NCBI RefSeq assembly: GCF_002995495.1
Contig: NZ_PVZV01000008.1
Location: 333,788 to 397,787 of the forward strand
Length of the DNA: 64,000 bases
DNA from: Actinocorallia populi
Lineage (GTDB): Bacteria > Actinomycetota > Actinomycetes > Streptosporangiales > Streptosporangiaceae
Reading direction: 5' to 3'
Shown: positions 51,547-59,082 of the stretch, one piece after another
How the letters are laid out: each line of letters opens with the position of its first letter
Position numbering within the stretch: position 1 is the stretch's first letter
The notes under the pieces: model-generated
What the model was told of the DNA's origin: nothing
Databases searched by the model: none
The model's input: only the letters and a program-made list of their open reading frames with translations
Made by a program: the position numbers and the translations under genes

Positions 51547-52004
51547 CGCTCTCGACGGGCGACCGGGTCGGGCTCGCCGACCTGGTCGCCCGGTACGCGC
51601 TGCACGTGGACCGGCGGGAGTTCGACGCGCTGGCGGGGCTGTTCGCCTCCGACGCGGTACTCGTCCTGCCCGACCCGCCGGGGTCGCTGGAACCCGTTCT
51701 GGAGTACTCCGGGCGGGAGGAGGCCCGCGCGGCGATAGCCCGTGTCGAGTTCTTCCCCGTCACCTCGCACTTCCTCGGCGGGCAGGTCTTCGACCCCGGG
51801 CCCGAGCACGACACGGCCACCGGCTGGGTGAGCTGCGCCGCCCACCACCTGTCCGTGCGCAGGGACGGCGAGCCTGCCGACCTGGTGTGGCACATCCGCT
51901 ACGAGGACGCCTACCGGCGCGAGGAGGGCGACTGGCGCTTCACCCGCCGCGCCCTGCACATCGACTGGATCGAGACCAGGCCCGTCCGCCGCATGCGCGG
52001 CTGA
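51543..52004 (+). CDS. SnoaL/NTF2-fold protein, module copy C
   Basis: 153 residues from ATG 51543, overlapping the LLM stop. SnoaL_4-like: DLVARYALHVDRREFDALAG with Tyr18-x4-Asp23, then His76 in VTSHFLGGQ, and HIRYEDAYRREEGDWRF near the end. It shares the Tyr/Asp/His arrangement of copies A and B. Candidate dehydratase or isomerase acting with the upstream LLM and flavoprotein enzymes on a steroid nucleus (inference). Confidence 0.8.
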   Translation: MTLSTGDRVGLADLVARYALHVDRREFDALAGLFASDAVLVLPDPPGSLEPVLEYSGREEARAAIARVEFFPVTSHFLGGQVFDPGPEHDTATGWVSCAAHHLSVRRDGEPADLVWHIRYEDAYRREEGDWRFTRRALHIDWIETRPVRRMRG

Positions 52005-52026
52005 CCCGGCCGGTGAGGAACGTTCC

Positions 52027-52836
52027 ATGACCCGCACCAGCATCGTGACCGGCGGAGCCCTGGGCATCGGCGGCGCCACCAGCCGCCGCCTCGCCGCCGA
52101 CGGCGACCTCGTCGTCCTCAACGACATCGACGCCGACGCCGCGGAGAGGACCCGCGCGCGGATCGAGGCCTCCGGAGGCCGCTGCGTCACGGTGATCGGC
52201 GACATCGTCGAGGACGACACCGTCAAGCGCGTCACCGAGACGGCCCTGGAGGCCGGTGACGGCCGCGTGGACGTCCTGGTCAACAACGTCGGCGACTTCC
52301 GCCCCGCCGCCAAGTCGTTCCAGGACAGCACCCCCGAGCAGTGGCAGCGCCTCTACGAGCTGAACCTGCTGCACGTCTTCAAACTCACCCACGCCGTCCT
52401 CCCCGCCATGGTGGAGCAGCGCAGGGGCAGCATCGTCAACAACTCCACCGTCGAGGCCTTCCGCGGCATCCCCGCCCACCCCGTCTACTCGGCCTTCAAC
52501 GCCGGTGTCTCCGCCTTCACCAAGAGCCTCGCGGTGGCCGTCGGCAACCAGGGCGTCCGCGTCAACGCCATCGCCCCCGACCTTGCCAACACCGAGCAGA
52601 CCCCCGCCGCCTGGATGCTCCGCGACCACGACCCGGCCCTGATGCACACCTGGGTCCCCCTGGCCCGCTTCGGCGAGCCGGAGGACTACGCCTCCGTCAT
52701 CGCCTTCCTCGCCTCCGACGACGCCGCCTTCGTCACCGGCCACACCATCCCCGTCGACGGCGGCACCCTCGCCGCCTCCGGCTGGTTCGCCCGAGCCGAC
52801 GGCAAGGGCTGGACCAACCGCCCCCAGCGCACCTGA
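52027..52836 (+). CDS. SDR-family protein with atypical active site (Tyr-x3-Asn)
   Basis: 269 residues, GAGGAACG upstream. Cofactor motif TGGALGIGGATS, DIVEDD, NNVGDF, Ser in NNSTVEAF, C-terminal TGHTIPVDGGTLA. The catalytic segment reads HPVYSAFNAGVSAF: the Lys of the usual Tyr-x3-Lys is Asn. The fold and substrate region are intact, so it may use another proton relay, or bind without classical catalysis. Last gene of the hsaC-flavoprotein-LLM-SnoaL operon. Confidence 0.88.
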   Translation: MTRTSIVTGGALGIGGATSRRLAADGDLVVLNDIDADAAERTRARIEASGGRCVTVIGDIVEDDTVKRVTETALEAGDGRVDVLVNNVGDFRPAAKSFQDSTPEQWQRLYELNLLHVFKLTHAVLPAMVEQRRGSIVNNSTVEAFRGIPAHPVYSAFNAGVSAFTKSLAVAVGNQGVRVNAIAPDLANTEQTPAAWMLRDHDPALMHTWVPLARFGEPEDYASVIAFLASDDAAFVTGHTIPVDGGTLAASGWFARADGKGWTNRPQRT

Positions 52837-52870
52837 CCGGCACCACCGAAAAGACCCTCGAAGGCGCGGA

Positions 52871-53107
52871 TCAACCCGCTTCGCGAAGGGTCCGGAACCG
52901 CACGCCGAGCCGCATCTCCAGCGCCTCGGCGAGACGTTCCAGCAGGGGAACGGTCCCTGTCAGCCCCGGCTCCTCGCACCGGAGCCGTACGGCCTCGCCG
53001 AGCTCGAAACGGATGCGGGCGGCCTCGTAGGAGGCCCCCGCCCCGGGACGCCCCATGATCTCGGCCCGCTTGTCGGCCCAAGCCTTGCGCTCGCCCGTGT
53101 TCCTCAT
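52871..53107 (-). pseudogene. XRE-type antitoxin with the helix-turn-helix core deleted
   Basis: 78 residues. The start (SYEAARIRFELGEAVRLRCE) and end (GTVPLLERLAEALEMRLGVR) are those of actinobacterial XRE antitoxins. The ~30-35 residue HTH core that normally lies between (L/M-x-Q-x2-A-R-x-E type segment) is missing in frame: EEPGLT runs directly into GTVPLL. The frame is open and overlaps the TetR stop (ATGA), so it may still be translated. No toxin gene is adjacent. DNA binding should be lost. Confidence 0.6.
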
Positions 53108-53805
53108 TCCTCGGTGCCCTCGCGGGCCCGGTGCTCGAGGGCGGCGGAGCGGGTGAGGGCGTCGAGGACGAGGTCGAGGCCGAACCCGAACTCGGCGCCG
53201 AAGTCGTAGTCGGGGCGGAGGATGTGCTCGGTGACGAACTCGAGGAGGTAGGGGTACTCCTCGGGGGAGATCTGCCGTGCCATCGGCTCGGCGACGTCGG
53301 CGGCCTTCTGCGGGGCCTCGTAGGGGAAGGACGCCTCCTGGAGGACGAACCCGTAGACGTAGCTGTCGAGCAGGGTGTAGGCGTGGGCGGCCATCGCCGG
53401 GGAGAAGCCCGCGCGGCGCAGGACGCCGAGGGACGCGTTGTGGTGGCGCAGCCTGGCGGGGCCGGAGACCGTCCTGGACTCCATGAGGCCGACCGCCCAG
53501 GGGTGGCGGCCGAGCACCAGGCGGATCGAGGAGGCCCTGCGGTGCATCTCCGTCCGCCAGTGCCCGTCGATCGACGGGACGGCGATCTCGTCGAAGACGA
53601 GGTCGATGATGCCGTCGAGGATCTCGTCCTTGTTGGCGACGTAGTGGTAGACCGACATCGGCCTGACGCCGAGCTCCTCGGCGAGCGAGCGGATCGTCAG
53701 CGCCGCGAGCCCCCGCGCGTCGGCGACGGCGAGGGCGCCGTGCAGCACCCGTTCCCGGCTGAGCGGGACACGGGCTCCTGGACTCGTACTGGCTGACCTC
53801 GGCAT
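53104..53805 (-). CDS. TetR-family regulator
   Basis: 233 residues, ATG 53805. HTH: TIRSLAEELGVRPMSVYHYV with NKDEILDG (~38-65). The C-terminal TetR_C domain (HPWAVGLMESRTVSGPARLR) is of the tetracycline-repressor-like group. Divergent from a DUF4386 membrane protein across a 39-bp double dyad, so it most likely represses that gene and itself. Its stop overlaps the truncated antitoxin gene. Confidence 0.9.
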   Translation of the reverse strand: MPRSASTSPGARVPLSRERVLHGALAVADARGLAALTIRSLAEELGVRPMSVYHYVANKDEILDGIIDLVFDEIAVPSIDGHWRTEMHRRASSIRLVLGRHPWAVGLMESRTVSGPARLRHHNASLGVLRRAGFSPAMAAHAYTLLDSYVYGFVLQEASFPYEAPQKAADVAEPMARQISPEEYPYLLEFVTEHILRPDYDFGAEFGFGLDLVLDALTRSAALEHRAREGTEE

Positions 53806-53825
53806 CGGATTCCGAGGATAGCGGT

Positions 53826-53864
53826 TTCGTACTTAGTACTATACGCTTTCGTACTAAGTACGAA
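53826..53864. promoter_or_regulatory. Double TetR operator
   Basis: TTCGTACTTAGTAC (53826-53839) and GTACTAAGTACGAA (53851-53864) are exact complements; each half also contains its own GTAC-TTA/TAA-GTAC palindrome. Two dimers could bind 25 bp apart. The element begins 21 bases from the TetR start and ends 34 before the divergent gene. Confidence 0.8.
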
Positions 53865-53897
53865 CACTCGTGCGGCAGCCCTGTGAAGAGGAGAGCC

Positions 53898-54575
53898 ATG
53901 TCGACGAGAACAGCCGGACGGATCGTGGGAGCCCTGTTCCTGCTCGCCTTCGCCGTCTACATCACGGGCACGGCCCTGGTCGGCTCCGGCTCGGGCCTCC
54001 CGGACTCCCCGCCCCGCGCGGACGACCCGCGGATCCCCGCGGGAGCGCTTCTGATGCTGGTCAACTCCGCGGCCGTCGCCGGCATCGGAGTGCTGGCGCT
54101 GCCCGTCCTGAGACCGCATGACGAGACCTCCGCCCACGCGTACGCGATCTCCCGGGCGATCGAGGCGGTGATGCTGGCCGTGGGGGTCGTCTTCGTCCTG
54201 CTGCTGGTGCCCCTCGCGAAGGAGCAGGCCGACGCCGGGGCCGAGGGTTCCGCGTTGTTCCAGGCGCTGGCGAGGACCGCGCTCCAGGGGAACGAGTACG
54301 CCTACCAGGTCGCCATGACCTCCCTCGCCGTCGGCGGCCTGCTGTTCTGCCGCGTCCTGCTGCGCGCCAGGCTGGTGCCGGCGCCCCTGGCCGTGTGGGG
54401 CCTGGCCGGATACGCCGTCTTCCTGGCCGGAGCGGTCCTGGAGATCCTGGGCCACGAGGTGGGCCTGGTCCTGTCGGTCCCGGGCGGCCTCTTCGAGGTC
54501 GCGTTGGGAGTGCTGCTCGTCGTCCGCGGCTTTCCGGCGGTCGGGGCCGACGCCCGCAGGCTGCCGGTCACGTGA
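53898..54575 (+). CDS. DUF4386-type integral membrane protein
   Basis: 225 residues from ATG 53898, AGGAGAG upstream. Six hydrophobic segments, beginning TAGRIVGALFLLAFAVYITG, with SRAIEAVMLAVGVVFVLLLV and WGLAGYAVFLAGAVLEILGH. The layout matches the DUF4386 family of unknown function. Likely controlled by the divergent TetR protein through the 53826-53864 operator. Confidence 0.75.
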   Translation: MSTRTAGRIVGALFLLAFAVYITGTALVGSGSGLPDSPPRADDPRIPAGALLMLVNSAAVAGIGVLALPVLRPHDETSAHAYAISRAIEAVMLAVGVVFVLLLVPLAKEQADAGAEGSALFQALARTALQGNEYAYQVAMTSLAVGGLLFCRVLLRARLVPAPLAVWGLAGYAVFLAGAVLEILGHEVGLVLSVPGGLFEVALGVLLVVRGFPAVGADARRLPVT

Positions 54576-54643
54576 GGGCAAGGCCCCCTGGGCGTCCGAA
54601 CGCCGCGGCATGAGCCCGGTCGGCGCTCGTCCGCCCGCGGGGG

Positions 54644-55531
54644 TCAGCCGTCGCCGGACCCGGCGAACGCCCGGCGGGCGTGGCCGAGGAGTTCGCGGAG
54701 GGCGGGGGTGCCGGTGTCCTTCCAGATCAGGGCCAGGAGGGCGGGGGAGCGGGCACCGTCGATGGGGAGGGCGGTGAGGTGGTCGCGGTAGTGGGCGGCC
54801 ATGGACTCGGAGAGGACGGCGACGCCGAGGCCGCGCGAGGCGAGGGCGGCGATGGCGTCGGCGGCGCCGGCCTGCAGGGCGATTCTCGGGGTGAGGCCGT
54901 GGGCGGCGCACGCCCGGTCGAAGACGGTGCGCAGGCCGGTGCCGGGAGGCATGCAGATGAGCGGGTGGGCGCACAGGTCGGCCAAGGCGACTCGACGCCG
55001 CTCCGCCAGGGGGTGCGCGGGCGGGACGGCGGCGACGAGGTGCTCGCTGATGATCGTCAGGGACCCGAGGTCCTCGGGGGCGGTCGCGGCGCCGATGAGG
55101 GCCAGGTCGAGGGCGCCCGCGCGGACCTGCTCGGTGAGGTGTTCGGAGTCGTTCTCGAGCAGCGAGAGCTCCACGCCGGGATGGGCGCGGTGGAACGCGG
55201 CCAGGGCGTCGAACAGGGGCGTGATGGTGCAGCCGATGACCATGCCGACGGCGAGTTCGCCCCGGATCAGGTCGCTCACCTCGTCCACGGCCTGCCCCAC
55301 GGCTCCGGCGGCGGCCAGGGCCGCGCGGGCGTGTTCGAGAGCGGCCTTCCCGGCGACGGTCAGGGCGACGGTGCGGGTGGAGCGGTCGAACAGTTCGGCG
55401 CCGAGTTCCCGTTCCAGGCGGCGGATCTGGGCGCTGACACCGGACTGGCTGATGTGCAGCCGCTCGGCGGCGCGGGTGAAGTTGCGCTCTTCGGCCACCG
55501 CGACGAAGTACTCCAGCTGGTGCAGTTCCAT
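54644..55531 (-). CDS. LysR-family transcriptional regulator
   Basis: 295 residues. N-terminal HTH MELHQLEYFVAVAEERNFTR with AAERLHISQSGVSAQIRRLE; the C-terminal periplasmic-binding-like domain spans ~90-295. It is divergent from a small SnoaL-like gene. The gap contains TTCT-AGTTTCC-AGAA (55541-55555), a T-N11-A type LysR site close to its own start. The inducer is unknown. Confidence 0.92.
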   Translation of the reverse strand: MELHQLEYFVAVAEERNFTRAAERLHISQSGVSAQIRRLERELGAELFDRSTRTVALTVAGKAALEHARAALAAAGAVGQAVDEVSDLIRGELAVGMVIGCTITPLFDALAAFHRAHPGVELSLLENDSEHLTEQVRAGALDLALIGAATAPEDLGSLTIISEHLVAAVPPAHPLAERRRVALADLCAHPLICMPPGTGLRTVFDRACAAHGLTPRIALQAGAADAIAALASRGLGVAVLSESMAAHYRDHLTALPIDGARSPALLALIWKDTGTPALRELLGHARRAFAGSGDG

Positions 55532-55601
55532 AAGCTCAGATTCTAGTTTCCAGAAGAACTATCTGTTGGACTTCTGATCGGGACTGGGCCAGGCTGGACT
55601 C

Positions 55602-55976
55602 ATGACGGACTACGACAAGTACGAGAAGGCCATGCGCCCGGAGGACATCACCCGGTTCTTCGTCGAGCGCTCCAACGCGGGCGACGCCGCCGGGGTCGCG
55701 GCGCTCTACGAGGAGGACGCCGTGCTGGCCTACCCGCCGGGCGGCCGGACGGTGGGGCGCGAGGCGATCCGGGAGCTGTGGGAGAAGGTGCTGGCCGACC
55801 GGCCGCGCTTCGAGCCGGAGGAGCCGCTGCCCACCCTGGTCAGCGGCGGCATCGCCCTCACCTCGACTCCGCCGGGGGACGGCGCGGGCGCACGGGCGCA
55901 GGTCGTCCGCCGCCAGCCCGACGGGAGCTGGCTGCGGCTGCTGGACCAGCCGGAGTTCGTGAACCCGGCGGGCTGA
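55602..55976 (+). CDS. SnoaL/NTF2-like protein
   Basis: 124 residues. EDITRFFVERSNAGDAAGVA and ALYEEDAVLAYPPGGRTVGR, then REAIRELWEKVLADRP, are the typical N-terminal helix and strand of YybH/SnoaL-like NTF2 proteins. It lacks the Tyr-x4-Asp of the three module SnoaL proteins, so it belongs to another branch. Probably the target of the divergent LysR regulator. Enzymatic role unknown. Confidence 0.8.
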   Translation: MTDYDKYEKAMRPEDITRFFVERSNAGDAAGVAALYEEDAVLAYPPGGRTVGREAIRELWEKVLADRPRFEPEEPLPTLVSGGIALTSTPPGDGAGARAQVVRRQPDGSWLRLLDQPEFVNPAG

Positions 55977-55977
55977 G

Positions 55978-56352
55978 TCAGGCGGCGCTCAGGTGCGGGG
56001 CGGCGCGGGGGCGCGGGGGCGGGGCGTCGAAGTCGAGGGCGACGCGGCGCGGGTCGCGGGGGTGCACCCAGGCGGCCACAACGGACATGTCGCGGGGCAG
56101 GGGCCGCTCCAGGAAGACCTGGGCCATGCGCTGGCGGACCCGCACCCGGTAGGGGGCGGCGTCCTCCACCGTGACCTCGACGAGGAACTCGCAGACGCGC
56201 TCGGCCACCCCGTCCCCGTGCCGCACGCTGGTGCCCAGCGGCACGACCTCCAGCAGTTCGGCCCGCGCGGCCCGGCCGATCCGCACCGTCTCGGTGTCCA
56301 CGGCCCCGATCAGCCCGCCCAGCCCCCGGTTGATCCTGTCGAACAGCCCCAT
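55978..56352 (-). CDS. Conserved-looking hypothetical protein
   Basis: 124 residues from ATG 56352 (MGLFDRINRGLGGLIGAVD), GGGAG upstream. A short N-terminal helix is followed by a beta-rich domain (TVRIGRAARAELLEVVPLGT, RVCEFLVEVTVEDAAPYRVR, RQRMAQVFLERPLPRDMSVV) ending DPRRVALDFD and a Pro-rich tail. The pattern resembles an OB-like repeat found in many actinobacterial hypotheticals. No function assigned. Convergent with the SnoaL-like gene, one base apart. Confidence 0.65.
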   Translation of the reverse strand: MGLFDRINRGLGGLIGAVDTETVRIGRAARAELLEVVPLGTSVRHGDGVAERVCEFLVEVTVEDAAPYRVRVRQRMAQVFLERPLPRDMSVVAAWVHPRDPRRVALDFDAPPPRPRAAPHLSAA

Positions 56353-56449
56353 CTTCACTCCCGCGTCCTTCCGGCCAGCCACCGGAACCCACGGGTATGA
56401 CGGCCTGCGTCCGGGTCCGGTTCGCCCGGGGGTCATACGCATCACCCGT

Positions 56450-57052
56450 TCAGAGGGCACCGGCCCGCGCGGCCGCCACCGCCGCCGCCGCGGCGCGGTC
56501 CGCGACGTCCTCGGTCAGCGGTTCGCCGGTGTTGAGGAGGGCGTAGTAGAGGGGCGCGGAGACCTGGGCGACGACGCGGCGGGCGTGGGTGCCCGCGGGG
56601 AGCTCGCCGCGTTCGACGGCGTCGGTGACGCAGCCCGCCCACTCGTCGATGCGCACGGCGTAGAAGCGGTGCAGGGCCTGGGCGGCCTGCTCGTCGCACA
56701 GGGAGGCGGCGATCAGCGCCTTGAAGAGGCGGCCCTGGCGGGGGTCGGTGAGCGACCTGACGACCAGGCGGGCGTTCTCCCGGAGGTCGGCGTCGACGCC
56801 GCCGGTGCGGGCGCGGGGGAGGGACTGCTCGGCCATGTCGGCCAGGAGGTCGGCGGCGAGGGCTCCGGGGGTGCCCCACCGGCGGTAGACGGTGGTCTTG
56901 CCGACGCCGGCCACGCGGGCGATCTCGGCGAGGTCCAGGGCGGCGAAGCCGTGTTCGGCCAGGATGTCGCCCGCCGCCTCGAGGACGGCCGCGCGGACGC
57001 GGGCGGTGCGCCCGCCGGGGCGGACGGTGCCGTGCGGCGGTGTGTCGGTCAA
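56450..57052 (-). CDS. TetR-family regulator of the divergent MFS pump
   Basis: 200 residues from TTG 57052, with AAGGAG 7 bases upstream. HTH DLAEIARVAGVGKTTVYRRW (~40-59), then a TetR_C_16-like domain. Divergent from a DHA2-type efflux gene with dyads between, the classical repressor-pump arrangement. Confidence 0.9.
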   Translation of the reverse strand: MTDTPPHGTVRPGGRTARVRAAVLEAAGDILAEHGFAALDLAEIARVAGVGKTTVYRRWGTPGALAADLLADMAEQSLPRARTGGVDADLRENARLVVRSLTDPRQGRLFKALIAASLCDEQAAQALHRFYAVRIDEWAGCVTDAVERGELPAGTHARRVVAQVSAPLYYALLNTGEPLTEDVADRAAAAAVAAARAGAL

Positions 57053-57076
57053 GGTCGGCTCCTTCTCGGCGTAAAT

Positions 57077-57145
57077 GGAACTCGGGTTCCCTTAGTGGCG
57101 CGAACGGTGCTACGGTCTCCATCGTAACGGAACACCAGTCCCGTT
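57077..57145. promoter_or_regulatory. Operator candidates between TetR and the MFS pump
   Basis: Two dyads: GGAAC-TCGG-GTTCC (57077-57090) close to the TetR start, and AACGG-N10-CCGTT (57126-57145) on the pump side. Either may be the TetR site. Confidence 0.45.
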
Positions 57146-57192
57146 TGGGGTCCTTCTTCTGGGACGCCCCCGCCCACCGAAAGGAAGCCGCC

Positions 57193-58635
57193 ATGTCCAC
57201 CGCCGAACTCCTGCCGGAAGCCGAGGCCGCCGACGGCCGCCCGCCGCGCCTGACGGGCCGCCAGAAGGTCGTCCTCGCGGTGCTGCTGGTCGCCCAGTTC
57301 ATGCTGGCCGTCGACTTCTCGATCCTGAACGTCGCGCTGCCCGCGATCGGGGACGGCCTCGGGTTCTCCCTGTCCGGCCTCCAGTGGATCGCCACCTCCT
57401 TCGCCCTGTCGGCCGCGGGCTTCACCCTCTTCTTCGGCCGCGTCGGCGACCTCATCGGCCGCAAGCGGATCTTCCTCGGCAGCCTGGCGCTGCTCGGCCT
57501 CGCCTCCCTGGTCGGCGGGCTGGCCACCAGCCCCGGGGTCCTCATCGCCGCCCGGGTCGCCCAGGGCCTCGCGACCGCCGCGGCCACCCCCGCCGGACTC
57601 GCCCTGCTCACCACCTCCTTCCCCGAGGGGCCGCTGCGGCAGAAGGCGCTCGGCCTCAACGGCGCGCTGATGTCCGCGGGCTTCACCGCGGGCGCCGTCC
57701 TCGGCGGCGTCCTCACCGACGTGCTCTCCTGGCGCTGGGCGTTCTTCGTCAATGTCCCCGTCGCCGCGGCCGTCCTGCTGATCGCCCCCGGCGTCATCCG
57801 GGAGTCGCGTCCCGCCGAGCGCCCGAAGATGGACCTGCCCGGCGCCCTGTCGGTCACCCTCGGCCTGCTCGCGCTGATCCTCGGCCTCACCCAGGCCGGC
57901 GAGCACGGCTGGACCCACCCCGCCGCGCTGGCCTCGCTGGCGGCCGGCGCCGTGCTGCTCGTCGTCTTCCACCTCGTCGAACGCAAGGCGGCGCAGCCCC
58001 TCGTCCCCGTCCACGTCCTGAAGAAGCGCACCGTGGCCTGGGGCAACGTGCTCGGCCTGCTGGCCTTCGCCACCGAGACCTCGCTCGTCTACCTGCTCAC
58101 CCTGTACATGCAGGAGACCCTCGGCTTCTCCGCGCTGACCGCCGGGATCGCCTTCGGCGTGCTGGGCGCGGGGACGGTGGCCGGAGGGCTGCTCGCGGCC
58201 GGGTTCATCGCCCGGACCTCCACCCTGACCGCGCTGGTCGCGGGAGGGCTGCTGCAGGCGGTGTCCACCGCGGCGCTGCTGCTCCTGGGCGGGACGCAGG
58301 CGTCGATGGGGCTGCTGCTGCCCGCCACCTTCCTCGGCGGGGTGGGCAACATGCTGGTCATCGTCGGCTTCATGGTCACCGCGACCACCGGCCTGCCCGA
58401 CCGCGAGCAGGGCCTGGCCACCGGCCTCGCGTCCATGTCCCAGCAGGTCGGCATCACCATGGGCACCCCGATCATGTCCGCGATCGTCACCGCCACCACG
58501 GCCGGCGCGGTGACCGCCGGGGCGATCCTGGACGGCGTCACCGTCGCCATCGCCGCCAACACGGCCCTCGTCCTGCTCGGCGTCCTCATCGCCGCCGCGG
58601 CCCTGCGCACCAGGAGGCGGGCGGCCCACGCCTGA
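57193..58635 (+). CDS. MFS efflux transporter, DHA2 (14-helix, EmrB/QacA-like) type
   Basis: 480 residues, AAGGAAG upstream of ATG 57193. Fourteen hydrophobic segments. Helix 1 has FMLAVDFSILNVALPAIG (DHA2 motif D1), motif A is GRVGDLIGRKRIFLG, and motif C-like GALMSAGFTAGAVLGGVL lies in helix 5. These are proton-driven exporters of drugs or lipophilic metabolites. Under the divergent TetR. A truncated SDR gene follows after 54 bases with its own ribosome site. Confidence 0.93.
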   Translation: MSTAELLPEAEAADGRPPRLTGRQKVVLAVLLVAQFMLAVDFSILNVALPAIGDGLGFSLSGLQWIATSFALSAAGFTLFFGRVGDLIGRKRIFLGSLALLGLASLVGGLATSPGVLIAARVAQGLATAAATPAGLALLTTSFPEGPLRQKALGLNGALMSAGFTAGAVLGGVLTDVLSWRWAFFVNVPVAAAVLLIAPGVIRESRPAERPKMDLPGALSVTLGLLALILGLTQAGEHGWTHPAALASLAAGAVLLVVFHLVERKAAQPLVPVHVLKKRTVAWGNVLGLLAFATETSLVYLLTLYMQETLGFSALTAGIAFGVLGAGTVAGGLLAAGFIARTSTLTALVAGGLLQAVSTAALLLLGGTQASMGLLLPATFLGGVGNMLVIVGFMVTATTGLPDREQGLATGLASMSQQVGITMGTPIMSAIVTATTAGAVTAGAILDGVTVAIAANTALVLLGVLIAAAALRTRRRAAHA

Positions 58636-58689
58636 CGGCCGCCCGCTCCGCGACCCTCCACACCCCCTGCTCTCCTTTCGGAGGAAACC

Positions 58690-58923
58690 ATGGATCTCCA
58701 CCTCACCGGCAAGGTCGTCCTCGTCACGGGCGCCACCAGCGGAATCGGCCAGGCCACCGTCCACCTGCTCGCCGCCGAAGGCGCGCACACCGCGGCCCTG
58801 TCCCGCGGCGGCGCCACGCGGCCCCGGCTCCCCGACTCCACCACCCTCATCCGGGCCGACCTGACCGACCCCGACACCGCCGACTACGCGGTCTCGAAAG
58901 CCGCCCTGCTCTGCCGGCTGTAG
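58690..58923 (+). pseudogene. SDR gene with internal deletion
   Basis: 77 codons. The N-terminus is an intact SDR Rossmann start (LTGKVVLVTGATSGIGQATV, ADLTDPDT), with GGAGGAAA upstream of ATG 58690. The sequence then jumps from DPDTA straight to DYAVSKAALLCRL, the Tyr-x3-Lys active-site helix, and stops. About 80-90 residues between are missing, as is the C-terminal half. The product cannot be an active enzyme. Confidence 0.8.
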
Positions 58924-59082
58924 AGACCACCGCAGAACCGGCGCGGGTCGTCACGTCAGGTGAACGGGCCCGCGCCGGGCCCGACCGGTCGTTCCGGGCT
59001 GGTTCCGGTGAGCGAGATCGGTTTCGGCGGCGGGGAGCGGCGAGCCGGTTTTCTTGGGGGAGGTCTCTCGTGGGAGGTGCGT

